The notes under the pieces: model-generated | Databases searched by the model: none | What the model saw: the letters and a program-made list of their open reading frames with translations, nothing else | Told to the model about the DNA's origin: nothing | Made by a program: the position numbers and the translations under genes | Part shown: positions 13,210 to 20,706 of the stretch, piece after piece | Position numbering within the stretch: position 1 is the stretch's first letter | How the letters are laid out: every line of letters begins with the position of its first letter | Virus record (IMG/VR): IMGVR_UViG_3300010233_000025 | Span: 18,950-46,770 of that record | Source of the DNA: a virus | DNA: 27,821 nucleotides | Reading direction: 5' to 3' (one strand)

Positions 13210-15822
13210 ATGTCGAAGATGACTAAAGAGTTCTACTTTGGTCTAGGAGATCCGAAAGCAAAAAAGAAACCATCGAAGGAAGTCGATATAGAACTTCTGC
13301 ACCAGCACCAATGCAAACTATGTCCTCTCGACAAAATCCAGGGCAACAAACACTCGCACATGAAGCCGTCCGGAAGCCGTGATCCGGTAGTTTATATAAT
13401 CGGAGAAGCGCCTGGACTTAAAGAAGATTTACGAGGAGTGCCATTTGTTGGACCAGCAGGACAACTACTGAGAAGAAGCATCCCAAATTCGTGGATCGAT
13501 CATGTTAGGTTCAATAATGTGTGCCGTACAAGGCCGCAGAACAATCGAGAACCGACCTGGACAGAGATGGAAGCCTGTAGGCCGTCCATCGTGCAGGACG
13601 TGCTGGAAACCTCTCCACGGTGCATATTTGGCATGGGAAATATTCCCCTTTGGTGGTCCGGGATCGCCAAGGAACCGATCGGCATAAAACTATGGAATGG
13701 TCGTCGTATTCCGATTCTAGTCGGAGGAAAGCCGTTCTGGTTCTTCCCCATGCTGCATCCGTCGTTCCTTCTGCATCGATCCAGCGAAAGCAGCAGCAGC
13801 GACGAAGACACTATTGATTACACATTGACTTTCGAAATCAACATGAGGAACGCGCTGGAGCTGGTAGAAAATCTTCCTGATCCAGTCGTCCATACCGGCA
13901 ATGACGCCGAACGCGACATTGAAATCATCGATGGCAGTTCCAACGAACATCTCGATCAAGTCATAGCATTTCTGAAATCTCTTTATGACGAAAAAGTCGT
14001 CGGTCTGGACTACGAGACCAAGAAAATCAGGCCGTATGCCAAAGACGCCAAAATACTGACTGTCGCGCTGTCCTCAAAAAATCGGACAGTGGCATTTCCA
14101 TTCGATCATCCGGAAAGCAAGTTTTCGCACTGTCAAACCGAAAAGCTGAAAAAAGCATTCGAAGATTTCCTGTACGAAGCGCCATGCAAGAAAGCAGTCC
14201 ATAATCTTAGTTTCGAGATGGAATGGTCCGCTTTCCATTTCGGAGAAAATTGCCTGCGTGCGCAGCCATGGGAAGATACGATGTCTCAGTCGTATATTCT
14301 CGACGAACGTCCTGGAACTCACAGCCTCAATTTTGTCGTGCTTCAGTACTTTGGGTTTCATCTAAAACAACTATCCGATCTTGACAAGAGCCGGCTAGAC
14401 GACGAATCGCTTGGCAGCGTGCTTACTTACAATTCCATGGATGCCCGTTACCATCGTTTGGTTTACTTCGAACAGGAAAAGGAACTGAAACGTACCGGAA
14501 TGGAGGAAGTCTATCGAAGCCAATTGAGAAGAATCCCGACGCTAGTGTTGACGCAGATCAAAGGAATCCCTGTAGACCAACCCACCGTCAATTCATTCTA
14601 CGATCAGTATACCAAGGAACTAAAAAACATCGAAGCCGACATTGCCGACGAACCGGATATTGAGCGCTTCTATCGCAAGTTTAATTACGAATTCAGGCCT
14701 TCCGCACCAAAGGACATTCTGGCGTTTTTCCGAGAGATAATCAAAATACAATTGGACGACACGCAGGAAAACACACTAAAGGAAATCGATCATCCTATTT
14801 CCGAACTTGTTCTCAAATGGCGCGAGATCAACAAGCTGCTTTCCACCTATGTGAAACCTCTGCGTGAAGGCGATGAAGAAAGCCAAATACATCCGGACGG
14901 ATTAGCGCATCCTTTGTTGAAAACAACAGTTACACGAACATGGCGCACATCGTCAGCCGACTTTAACTCACAAAATTTCAGCAAGCACGAACACAAAGAA
15001 GTCCGCTCCCAAGTCAAAGCGCCCGAAGGATGCAAGATCGTCGCTTTCGACTTTGCTGGTATTCAAGCGCGCAACGTCGCGATGGAATCGAAAGATGAGT
15101 TTCTAGTTGAAGCATTCTGGAACGGATACGACATTCATAGTGATTGGGCCAGGGAAACAGGCAATCTTTATCACGATTGGGACCACGAAGGGGAGTTGTA
15201 CTTAGATTTGCTTGATCGCATCGAATCCAATCCAGACGATGCCGAAGCCAAAACTGGATTGAAGCAGTACCGGCAACTATCAAAAAACAAGTTCGTCTTC
15301 CCGTCGTTCTTCGGGGCACAACCACCATCAATAAGCATCAATCTCGGTGTCCCGGTCGAAAAAGTCGAAAGGCTACAGTCAAAGTTCTGGAAAAAGTTCC
15401 CGCATATATACAAGTGGCATGAACGCGTCAAGGCAGACTATAAAGATAACGGATACGTTACCGGATTGAGTGGTTTTCGCAGGCACGCGCCAATCTCGGT
15501 TAACCAAATCATAAATTCACCTATCCAGGCCGATGAAGCATTCATCGTTTGCGAAGCTATGTCTAGACTATCCGAAATGGAGGAAGATCGATTCCAGCCC
15601 AATATGGAAATCCATGACGATCTCACGTTCATTTGGCCAACAAAGAATATCGACAAGAACGCCGAAGTCGTCGCTAAAGAGATGACTCGAATTGCATTTC
15701 CGTGGATGGGAATAGTACCAATCGAGATTGAGATGAGTGTTGGAAATGACTGGGCATCGCTTAAGGAAGTCGCAAAATTCAACTCAACTCAAACATGGGG
15801 ACACAAACATGACAGAAATTAA
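13210..15822 (+). CDS. Uracil-DNA glycosylase/family A DNA polymerase fusion (870 aa)
   Basis: The replicative polymerase. Residues about 30-205 are a family 4/5-type uracil-DNA glycosylase: GEAPG at 65-69, PFVGPAGQLL after it, four cysteines (35, 38, 105, 123) spaced for an iron-sulfur cluster, and MLHPS with His183. Then the 3'-5' exonuclease: D267-Y-E269, HNLSFE, and YNSMDARY. Then polymerase motifs: A (VAFDFAGIQARN, Asp614), B (RQLSKNKFVFPSFFG) and C (IHDDL, His802-Asp804). All key residues are present. Start: ATG at 13210 or 13219; no strong binding site is seen, and a GTG at 13195 overlaps the previous gene. Other phages join these two enzymes; here the glycosylase may remove or bind uracil ahead of synthesis. 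Confidence 0.93.
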   Translation: MSKMTKEFYFGLGDPKAKKKPSKEVDIELLHQHQCKLCPLDKIQGNKHSHMKPSGSRDPVVYIIGEAPGLKEDLRGVPFVGPAGQLLRRSIPNSWIDHVRFNNVCRTRPQNNREPTWTEMEACRPSIVQDVLETSPRCIFGMGNIPLWWSGIAKEPIGIKLWNGRRIPILVGGKPFWFFPMLHPSFLLHRSSESSSSDEDTIDYTLTFEINMRNALELVENLPDPVVHTGNDAERDIEIIDGSSNEHLDQVIAFLKSLYDEKVVGLDYETKKIRPYAKDAKILTVALSSKNRTVAFPFDHPESKFSHCQTEKLKKAFEDFLYEAPCKKAVHNLSFEMEWSAFHFGENCLRAQPWEDTMSQSYILDERPGTHSLNFVVLQYFGFHLKQLSDLDKSRLDDESLGSVLTYNSMDARYHRLVYFEQEKELKRTGMEEVYRSQLRRIPTLVLTQIKGIPVDQPTVNSFYDQYTKELKNIEADIADEPDIERFYRKFNYEFRPSAPKDILAFFREIIKIQLDDTQENTLKEIDHPISELVLKWREINKLLSTYVKPLREGDEESQIHPDGLAHPLLKTTVTRTWRTSSADFNSQNFSKHEHKEVRSQVKAPEGCKIVAFDFAGIQARNVAMESKDEFLVEAFWNGYDIHSDWARETGNLYHDWDHEGELYLDLLDRIESNPDDAEAKTGLKQYRQLSKNKFVFPSFFGAQPPSISINLGVPVEKVERLQSKFWKKFPHIYKWHERVKADYKDNGYVTGLSGFRRHAPISVNQIINSPIQADEAFIVCEAMSRLSEMEEDRFQPNMEIHDDLTFIWPTKNIDKNAEVVAKEMTRIAFPWMGIVPIEIEMSVGNDWASLKEVAKFNSTQTWGHKHDRN

Positions 15823-15916
15823 ATGCAAATTTTGCGGTAACACCAAACTCTCGATTCCAGGACGTTCAATTGAATGCTACACAGAAAGAACAAAATACAA
15901 AGGAGTACTTCCGTGA
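15809..15916 (+). CDS. Small CxxC protein (35 aa)
   Basis: MTEIKCKFCGNTKLSIPGRS begins a 35-residue frame that starts inside the end of the polymerase gene and ends in a GTGA overlap with thyX. A GGGG lies 8 nt upstream of the ATG. CKFCG is a zinc-knuckle half and a third Cys follows. The exact overlap with both neighbours supports a real coupled gene. No known function; a zinc-binding microprotein is the likeliest reading. Confidence 0.55.
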   Translation: MTEIKCKFCGNTKLSIPGRSIECYTERTKYKGVLP

Positions 15917-16764
15917 TAACCGCAAAGATCATCGCAGACAGCATAGGTGAATATTCTCCAAGACTTACAACTCTGCAACTGCGCTATCCTCGTTTTATCC
16001 ACTCAGAATTCATGACCCATCGGGTACTTTCACGCAATTCATCATCCTCACGAGCTATCCCGGTAGATCGATTGATCGCAGATGTTGAAAATGACATGGT
16101 AACTCCGATAGTATGGTATAAAAACAAGCCTGGAATGCAAGGAACAGATTTTGTTTCGGATGATGATCGTGAAAAACTAAATGAAGTATGGAAAAATGCA
16201 TGTACAACAGCAATAGGACATGCACGCCAGTTAATTAGAATAGGAGCCCATAAACAACACATTAATCGCATCATCGAACCCTGGTGCCATATTAATACTA
16301 TAGTTACGGCAACTGAATGGTCCAACTTTTTTGCATTGCGTTGTCACCCAGACGCGCAACCTGAAATGTGTAAACTAGCTGGCGCAATATTTCGTGCAAT
16401 GGCCAATTCCGTTCCTCGTCTACTATATCACGGTGACTGGCATCTTCCTTTTCTGCAAAATATAGTCGCCGGACCGCTGGAACATGACGCTCCGGAAATA
16501 AAAGTATCTGTCGCTCGTTGCGCCCGAGTTTCGTATCTGACCCAAGAAGGCAAACCACCAAAAATAGAAGATGACTTGGCGCTATATGATCGCCTTGTTG
16601 GGTCGATTCCACTTCACGCTTCTCCTACCGAACATCAAGCCACTCCAGATATTTGGACTAAAAGTCCAAGTGGAGACATAGGATGGTTTGAACATCCTGA
16701 ACTACATGGGAACTTATCCGGTTATATACAATTCAGAAAGACGTTGCCGGGGGAATCCCAATGA
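15913..16764 (+). CDS. thyX: FAD-dependent thymidylate synthase (283 aa)
   Basis: Makes dTMP from dUMP using folate and FAD, supplying thymidine for phage DNA. The motif MTHRVLSRNSSSSRAIP is the phage form of the ThyX signature RHR-x7-8-S. Further family features are AHKQHINRIIEPW, WSNFFALRCHPDAQPEM and RVSYLTQEG with conserved Arg. The start is the GTG at 15913, with AAAGGAG 7 nt upstream and an overlap with the preceding small gene; an upstream ATG at 15874 lies in that gene. Base composition is visibly more A/T-rich than the flanking polymerase gene, which may mean separate acquisition. Its stop overlaps the clamp loader start as ATGA. Confidence 0.92.
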   Translation: MITAKIIADSIGEYSPRLTTLQLRYPRFIHSEFMTHRVLSRNSSSSRAIPVDRLIADVENDMVTPIVWYKNKPGMQGTDFVSDDDREKLNEVWKNACTTAIGHARQLIRIGAHKQHINRIIEPWCHINTIVTATEWSNFFALRCHPDAQPEMCKLAGAIFRAMANSVPRLLYHGDWHLPFLQNIVAGPLEHDAPEIKVSVARCARVSYLTQEGKPPKIEDDLALYDRLVGSIPLHASPTEHQATPDIWTKSPSGDIGWFEHPELHGNLSGYIQFRKTLPGESQ

Positions 16765-18755
16765 CAGATATACTAAATAATGCTTACCGCCCAACGAAAT
16801 GGGAGGATGTGCTTGGACAGGACGCTATAGTCAAATCCATACGGAAAGTACTAAAAAACAAACTATCAAGAGCATTTTTGCTGACTGGGCCATCAGGGAC
16901 AGGAAAGACTACGATAGCGCGCATTGCCGCAGCAGAATGTGGATGTGAAAAACAGAACATCATCGAAATCGCAGCCGCCATCTATACCGGCGTCGATGCC
17001 ATGCGCCAAGTCGTCATAGATTCCAGCTACGGCGGATTTGGCGCAACCGAAAACAAGGCGATCATAGTTGACGAGTGCTTCATTCATGGGACCATGGTCG
17101 ACACACCTAATGGGCCAATCCCAATTGAAAACTTACACACAGGAGACAAAGTTATCGGAGCACTCGGAATAGATACTATAAAACGAACTATTAAAAAGCA
17201 TGTCTCGTTAGCAAGGATTATCCAATTGCGTTTGGAAAACGGGCGTGATATATGGTGCTCCAAGGAACATCCATTTTTGACTGATAATGGATGGTGTGCT
17301 GCGGAGCATTTAGATGCCAAAAGGATATCCACGATTCAAAGTCACATATCATCACAAATGCTACATATGTGGGATTCCATTCACGAGCGACGCCATCGGG
17401 TCTCGTTACTGCAAAAATTGCTGCAAAAAATTCCTAGTACGAAAATGCATATGCTGTGGAAAAGAATTTCCTATAAAGTCTTTCGGTACACCAATAATAA
17501 CTTGCTCCAGAATTTGCGGCAACAAAGTAGGGGCAAACAAACGGCGTGGGCCACGGCCGGAATATTGGAAGAATGCAGTCAAAGAAGGCCAAATGAAAAG
17601 CAGGAGAGAGAAACCGGAACTTTGGAAAAAGTTAGCACAACAATTTTCAAGACGAATGACTTTACGCAACCCAATGCAGATGAAAGCTGCAAAAGAAAAG
17701 ATGATTGCTACCAAGGAGCGCAATGGAACCTTGCACAAATGGCATGGGACCAGAGGAGGGAATGGAACTGGGCCGACAAAAGCGCAAGCTTTGCTTCACT
17801 CATTAATTGGCGGGCGGATGGAATATCCCATCTCACCTGGGAAACCACGAAAGCCTGGATGGCCATCTTGCTACAAAGTCGATATTGGATTTCCAGGGCA
17901 CAAACTGGCGATCGAAATAGATGGGCAGGGGCACACAGGAATGAGAAAGAAAAAAGACGAACTGAAGGAAGATCGTTTGAGAAAATTAGGGTGGAAAACA
18001 ATCCGTTTTTCAAACGAACAGATAATGGACAAACCGAACACGGCCGCAAACTATGTAATGAGACTATTGAGTGCTATGACTTAGAAATAGAAAATCATCC
18101 GTCGTATTCAGTAGAAGGATTGATAGTCCATAATTGTGCTCGTTTGTCAAAAAATGCTTGGGATAGCATCCTGAAAGCTGTAGAAGAGCCGCCTCCACAC
18201 GTCTATTGGTTCTTTTGCACCACCGAAATCGACAAGGTGCCGAAGACGATCCGGACGCGTTGCGCGTCTTTCACATTGAAACCAGTTCCCGACGATGATA
18301 TTCGCGAAATACTCTATGATGTAGCCGACAAGGAAGATTTCCCAGTCAGCGATAGCGTCATTGACATGATCGTGCGGGAATCTCACGGTTCTCCTCGGCA
18401 GGCGTTAGTCTATCTCGCTGTCTGTTCCGACGTAAAGGATCGATCTGAAGCCGCCAAGCTCATGCAATCAGCGATCGATTCCGAACCTGTAATTGAGCTA
18501 TGCCGATTTCTTACCAAACCCGGATCTTGGCTTAAAGCCATGAAAATAGTTGAACGACTTGAGGATGAAAATCCGGAGAGTGTCAGGATTATAGTATGTA
18601 ACTACATGACCAAGGTGGCGATGAACGCAAAAAGCAACGACGCCGCCTGCGCCACGCTGAATATCCTCGATGCATTCTCGATTCCATTCAACCAAAGCGA
18701 TGGAATGGCGCCATTATTGACTGCGCTTGGTAAAGTAATGTTCACTCAGCAATGA
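16761..18755 (+). CDS. Clamp loader AAA+ ATPase with in-frame intein (664 aa precursor)
   Basis: Loads the sliding clamp onto primed DNA; DnaX/RFC/T4 gp44 class. The spliced product would be 311 residues (105 + 206), close to T4 gp44 (319). N-extein: YRPTKWEDVLGQD, Walker A GPSGTGKTT (43-51), Walker B IIVDE. The intein begins exactly after the catalytic Glu. C-extein continues CARLSKNAWDSILKAVEEPP, then FFCTTEIDKVPKTIRTRC with the sensor and arginine-finger motifs. Until the intein leaves, the ATPase site is split, so activity depends on splicing. No second subunit like gp62 is recognised. Start overlaps thyX (ATGA). Confidence 0.93.
   Translation: MTDILNNAYRPTKWEDVLGQDAIVKSIRKVLKNKLSRAFLLTGPSGTGKTTIARIAAAECGCEKQNIIEIAAAIYTGVDAMRQVVIDSSYGGFGATENKAIIVDECFIHGTMVDTPNGPIPIENLHTGDKVIGALGIDTIKRTIKKHVSLARIIQLRLENGRDIWCSKEHPFLTDNGWCAAEHLDAKRISTIQSHISSQMLHMWDSIHERRHRVSLLQKLLQKIPSTKMHMLWKRISYKVFRYTNNNLLQNLRQQSRGKQTAWATAGILEECSQRRPNEKQERETGTLEKVSTTIFKTNDFTQPNADESCKRKDDCYQGAQWNLAQMAWDQRREWNWADKSASFASLINWRADGISHLTWETTKAWMAILLQSRYWISRAQTGDRNRWAGAHRNEKEKRRTEGRSFEKIRVENNPFFKRTDNGQTEHGRKLCNETIECYDLEIENHPSYSVEGLIVHNCARLSKNAWDSILKAVEEPPPHVYWFFCTTEIDKVPKTIRTRCASFTLKPVPDDDIREILYDVADKEDFPVSDSVIDMIVRESHGSPRQALVYLAVCSDVKDRSEAAKLMQSAIDSEPVIELCRFLTKPGSWLKAMKIVERLEDENPESVRIIVCNYMTKVAMNAKSNDAACATLNILDAFSIPFNQSDGMAPLLTALGKVMFTQQ
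17303..17306 (+). promoter_or_regulatory. Internal ribosome binding site of the nested endonuclease
   Basis: GGAG lies 7 nt before the ATG at 17314, and in that frame a TAG (17311-17313) immediately precedes the ATG. The site sits within codons for block-B-adjacent residues of the intein. It makes independent translation of the endonuclease likely and fixes its start. Confidence 0.7.
17314..18084 (+). CDS. Homing endonuclease, Vsr/EDxHD-type, nested in +1 frame of the intein (256 aa)
   Basis: Predicted to cut the intein-less clamp loader allele so that the intein is copied into it. N-terminus: two zinc-finger-like Cys clusters, Cys16/19/33/36 and Cys45/48/64/68. Middle: residues about 99-140 with RNPMQMKAAKEKMIATKER, like the NUMOD3 DNA-binding motif of phage homing enzymes. 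C-terminus: a restriction-like core of the Vsr/DUF559/EDxHD kind, with D190, AIEIDGQGH (E201, D203, H207), a DELKEDRLRKLGWKTIRF helix-strand, and Glu235. The last codons overlap the coding of intein block F. This family is known from fractured split-intein loci; here it is out of frame inside one continuous intein gene. Confidence 0.88.
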   Translation: MPKGYPRFKVTYHHKCYICGIPFTSDAIGSRYCKNCCKKFLVRKCICCGKEFPIKSFGTPIITCSRICGNKVGANKRRGPRPEYWKNAVKEGQMKSRREKPELWKKLAQQFSRRMTLRNPMQMKAAKEKMIATKERNGTLHKWHGTRGGNGTGPTKAQALLHSLIGGRMEYPISPGKPRKPGWPSCYKVDIGFPGHKLAIEIDGQGHTGMRKKKDELKEDRLRKLGWKTIRFSNEQIMDKPNTAANYVMRLLSAMT

Positions 18756-18786
18756 TGTTCTATATGATGATTCCGAGGAGAACAAA

Positions 18787-19338
18787 ATGCCCCCACGGAA
18801 AGCGCCACAACTACAAAATCCGATAGGCAAGTTCAACGAAACTATTGCCGAGTTCGTCGAACGTCTGGAAGCCGCTTTGAAATTTGATAAGAACTGCCTA
18901 GACGACGCATTGGAGGAACAAGCCGGAATCTTCCATGAAATCGCTGATGAACTTGCAATTCAGATTTCACGACGCGATCAGGCCAAGAAACACGTAACGG
19001 ATCTCGAATCCGATATGGTTGTGAAAATCAAGACGTTTGCACGCGAGAAAGACCTTAAAATCACCGACAAGGAAGTCGAAGCACAAACGCAACTCGACGA
19101 AGATGTCATCAAGGCCAGCAAGGCGCTGGCAGAACTAAACTTGATAGTCGGCAGATTATCCGCACTCAAGGAGTCATACGTCCAACGTTCATATGCTTTG
19201 AAAGACCTGTCGGCGCTAGAAATTCATAATTATAGTGTTCAAGCACTTGAGGAAACACACGCCAAAGCACTCGACGAAGCGCGTTACCAGCGCGTCAAAA
19301 ACAACGACAAAAAGTTCCGTGAGGAGCGGCGCAAATGA
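18787..19338 (+). CDS. Helical coiled-coil protein, UvsY-like candidate (183 aa)
   Basis: Almost entirely helical. It has a 'D-K-N-x-L-D-D-A-L-x-x-Q' segment near residue 35, a charged middle (DLESDMVVKIKTFAREK) and a LSALKESYVQRSYALKDLSAL helix near residue 125. The order recalls helical phage proteins placed between replication and ssDNA-binding genes, of which T4 UvsY (a recombination mediator) is the best-known type. It precedes the ssDNA-binding protein and the RecA-like recombinase, which fits a mediator role, but residue-level similarity to UvsY is not demonstrated. Start by GAGGAG 6 nt upstream. Confidence 0.6.
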   Translation: MPPRKAPQLQNPIGKFNETIAEFVERLEAALKFDKNCLDDALEEQAGIFHEIADELAIQISRRDQAKKHVTDLESDMVVKIKTFAREKDLKITDKEVEAQTQLDEDVIKASKALAELNLIVGRLSALKESYVQRSYALKDLSALEIHNYSVQALEETHAKALDEARYQRVKNNDKKFREERRK

Positions 19339-19490
19339 TCGACGTAATTGCATTCATATCACTTACGATATTGCCATTGTCCTATTTTATAAGTCACGTT
19401 GCATCGCACGCATATTTCCAGCAAAAGTTACTATACCACCGCAAGCTGATCGCCATGCTAGAGAAAGGTTCTGAAAATGGCACAAAGTAA
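19335..19490 (+). CDS. Small membrane protein (51 aa)
   Basis: It overlaps the previous stop as ATGA and the next start by 14 nt. MIDVIAFISLTILPLSYFIS is one hydrophobic helix, followed by a His- and Tyr-rich amphipathic segment and a Lys/Glu tail. It has a membrane-anchored single-pass topology. Its place between a recombination protein and the ssDNA-binding protein is odd. It might anchor replication at the membrane, or only couple translation. Confidence 0.55.
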   Translation: MIDVIAFISLTILPLSYFISHVASHAYFQQKLLYHRKLIAMLEKGSENGTK

Positions 19491-20706
19491 TCGTGGTTCA
19501 TCTTCCAAAGGACGCACCATCACAAAATTCGTCAACCGGCCTCCGAATCCAGATACGGTAAAGAGGCGTGCCGAGAACCGTGGCGGCAGGTTCGATTCTA
19601 TATTCAAGGACGGCTTCGACGCATTCCGGCCGAAAGACGGAGAAAATGCCATTCGCTTTTTGCCCCCGACATGGGAAGGCGACGAAGGAATGGACTACGC
19701 ATACGAAATCTGGGTTCACGCGTTTGTCGGTCCGGACGACAGCACTTATCTGTGCCCCTGGAAGATGCAGAATAAACCTTGCCCCCTATGCGACTCCGCT
19801 AGGGATTCCAAGAAAGCCGGCGAGGAGGACGAATACAAAAAGTTGGAGGTCAAGCAGCAATTCGTCGCTTGGGTGATCGATCGCAATGGCGACGAAGACA
19901 CGCCGCTTCTCTACCAAATGTCGCGGAATATCGACAAGGACATTTCCGGCATTCGCGAAAACAAGCGTGGCGGAGGTTATCTGTGGGTCAGCCACACCGA
20001 AGAGGGATACGATTTGTACTTCAAGCGAACCGGAGCGGGACTCAAGACACGTTATAGCGCTTGGAGTTTCGACCGGGACCCCTCGCCAATTTCCGACGAT
20101 CGCAAAACTCAAGAAGGCGTCCTGGAATACATTCAGGATCATCCAATTCCTGATGTTCTGAAATTCTACGACGCAGACCATCTCGAAAAGATAGCCTCCG
20201 GAACCGTAGTTGAAAAGGACGAAGACGACAATAACGACGAAAGAGACGACCGTGACGAACGGGATGACAAAGACGATCGTGGCGGAAGAGGCCAGCGCGA
20301 ACGTGATCGTGATGACGACGATCGCAGTTCAAGACGGCGGTCCGAACGGGAAGACAACGAAGAACAAGAGGCACGATCGGAACGCGGAGGAAGATCCAGC
20401 CGTTCCGTGCCCCGTGAACGCGTAAAACCGGCCCCAGAAGAGCCTAGCGAAGAAAGCGGGGAGGATGAAGGCGGCGAAGATGAAGGCGATCGTAGGCCGT
20501 CCGGACGCGGCCGGGACCGTGGTTCCAGCAGGGACCGTGGCGATGATCGTGGGCGAGGCCGGAGCCGTGACGATGACGGCAATAATGACGAAGATAACCG
20601 ACCCGACAATGAGGAAGACAATCCGCTTCCCGATGAGGAAGAAGGCCGGGATCGCCGCCGCAGCGGAAGGGACCGCGATCGTGGCGAACGTCCTAGGAGG
20701 AGTTGA
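19477..20706 (+). CDS. gp32-like ssDNA-binding protein with long mixed-charge tail (409 aa)
   Basis: Coats single-stranded DNA and contacts replication and recombination partners. The core (about residues 35-240) has GENAIRFLPPTW, a zinc-binding cluster with Cys93, Cys102 and Cys105 (LCPWKMQNKPCPLCD) and His81 as a possible fourth ligand, and aromatic residues suited to base stacking. It resembles T4 gp32 in having a zinc site within the core. From residue about 247 to the end, some 160 residues are low complexity, almost only Asp, Glu, Arg, Gly, Ser and Asn, with RD/DR/RG repeats. Usual tails are short and acidic; this one is long with alternating charge. GAAAGG lies near the start codon. 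Confidence 0.8.
   Translation: MAQSNRGSSSKGRTITKFVNRPPNPDTVKRRAENRGGRFDSIFKDGFDAFRPKDGENAIRFLPPTWEGDEGMDYAYEIWVHAFVGPDDSTYLCPWKMQNKPCPLCDSARDSKKAGEEDEYKKLEVKQQFVAWVIDRNGDEDTPLLYQMSRNIDKDISGIRENKRGGGYLWVSHTEEGYDLYFKRTGAGLKTRYSAWSFDRDPSPISDDRKTQEGVLEYIQDHPIPDVLKFYDADHLEKIASGTVVEKDEDDNNDERDDRDERDDKDDRGGRGQRERDRDDDDRSSRRRSEREDNEEQEARSERGGRSSRSVPRERVKPAPEEPSEESGEDEGGEDEGDRRPSGRGRDRGSSRDRGDDRGRGRSRDDDGNNDEDNRPDNEEDNPLPDEEEGRDRRRSGRDRDRGERPRRS

Larger units (their letters stand above)
17076..18134 (+). mobile_element. Intein in clamp loader Walker B, with out-of-frame endonuclease gene inside
   Basis: The intein is 353 residues in the host frame. Block A is CFIHGTMVDTPNGPIPIENL with GDKVIG; block B is GRDIWCSKEHPFLTDNGW. 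The C-terminal blocks are IECYDLEIENHPSYSVEG and LIVHN, followed by Cys+1 (CARLS). First residue Cys, last His-Asn, and +1 Cys fit standard splicing. Between blocks B and F, about 250 residues in the host frame match nothing and are rich in Trp, Gln, Arg and Ser. Over the same DNA the +1 frame encodes a homing endonuclease. The host frame has no stop there, so a fusion with a 'shadow' insert must be tolerated in splicing. Confidence 0.93.

Noticed and set aside
17330-18050. Host-frame sequence of the intein middle as a functional protein domain
   Set aside because: It is Trp/Gln/Arg/Ser-rich with no motif, whereas the +1 frame carries zinc clusters and an EDxHD core. I treat it as shadow sequence that is kept open, not as a domain.
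17076-18134. Group I intron instead of an intein
   Set aside because: The intein splicing blocks, Cys1, terminal His-Asn and Cys+1 are all present in frame with the host protein, and no intron core was noticed.
16761-18755. Frameshift error making a false double frame
   Set aside because: Both frames are continuous and each has its own complete motifs at the right places; a single error would break one of them. An assembly error cannot be wholly excluded from one sequence.
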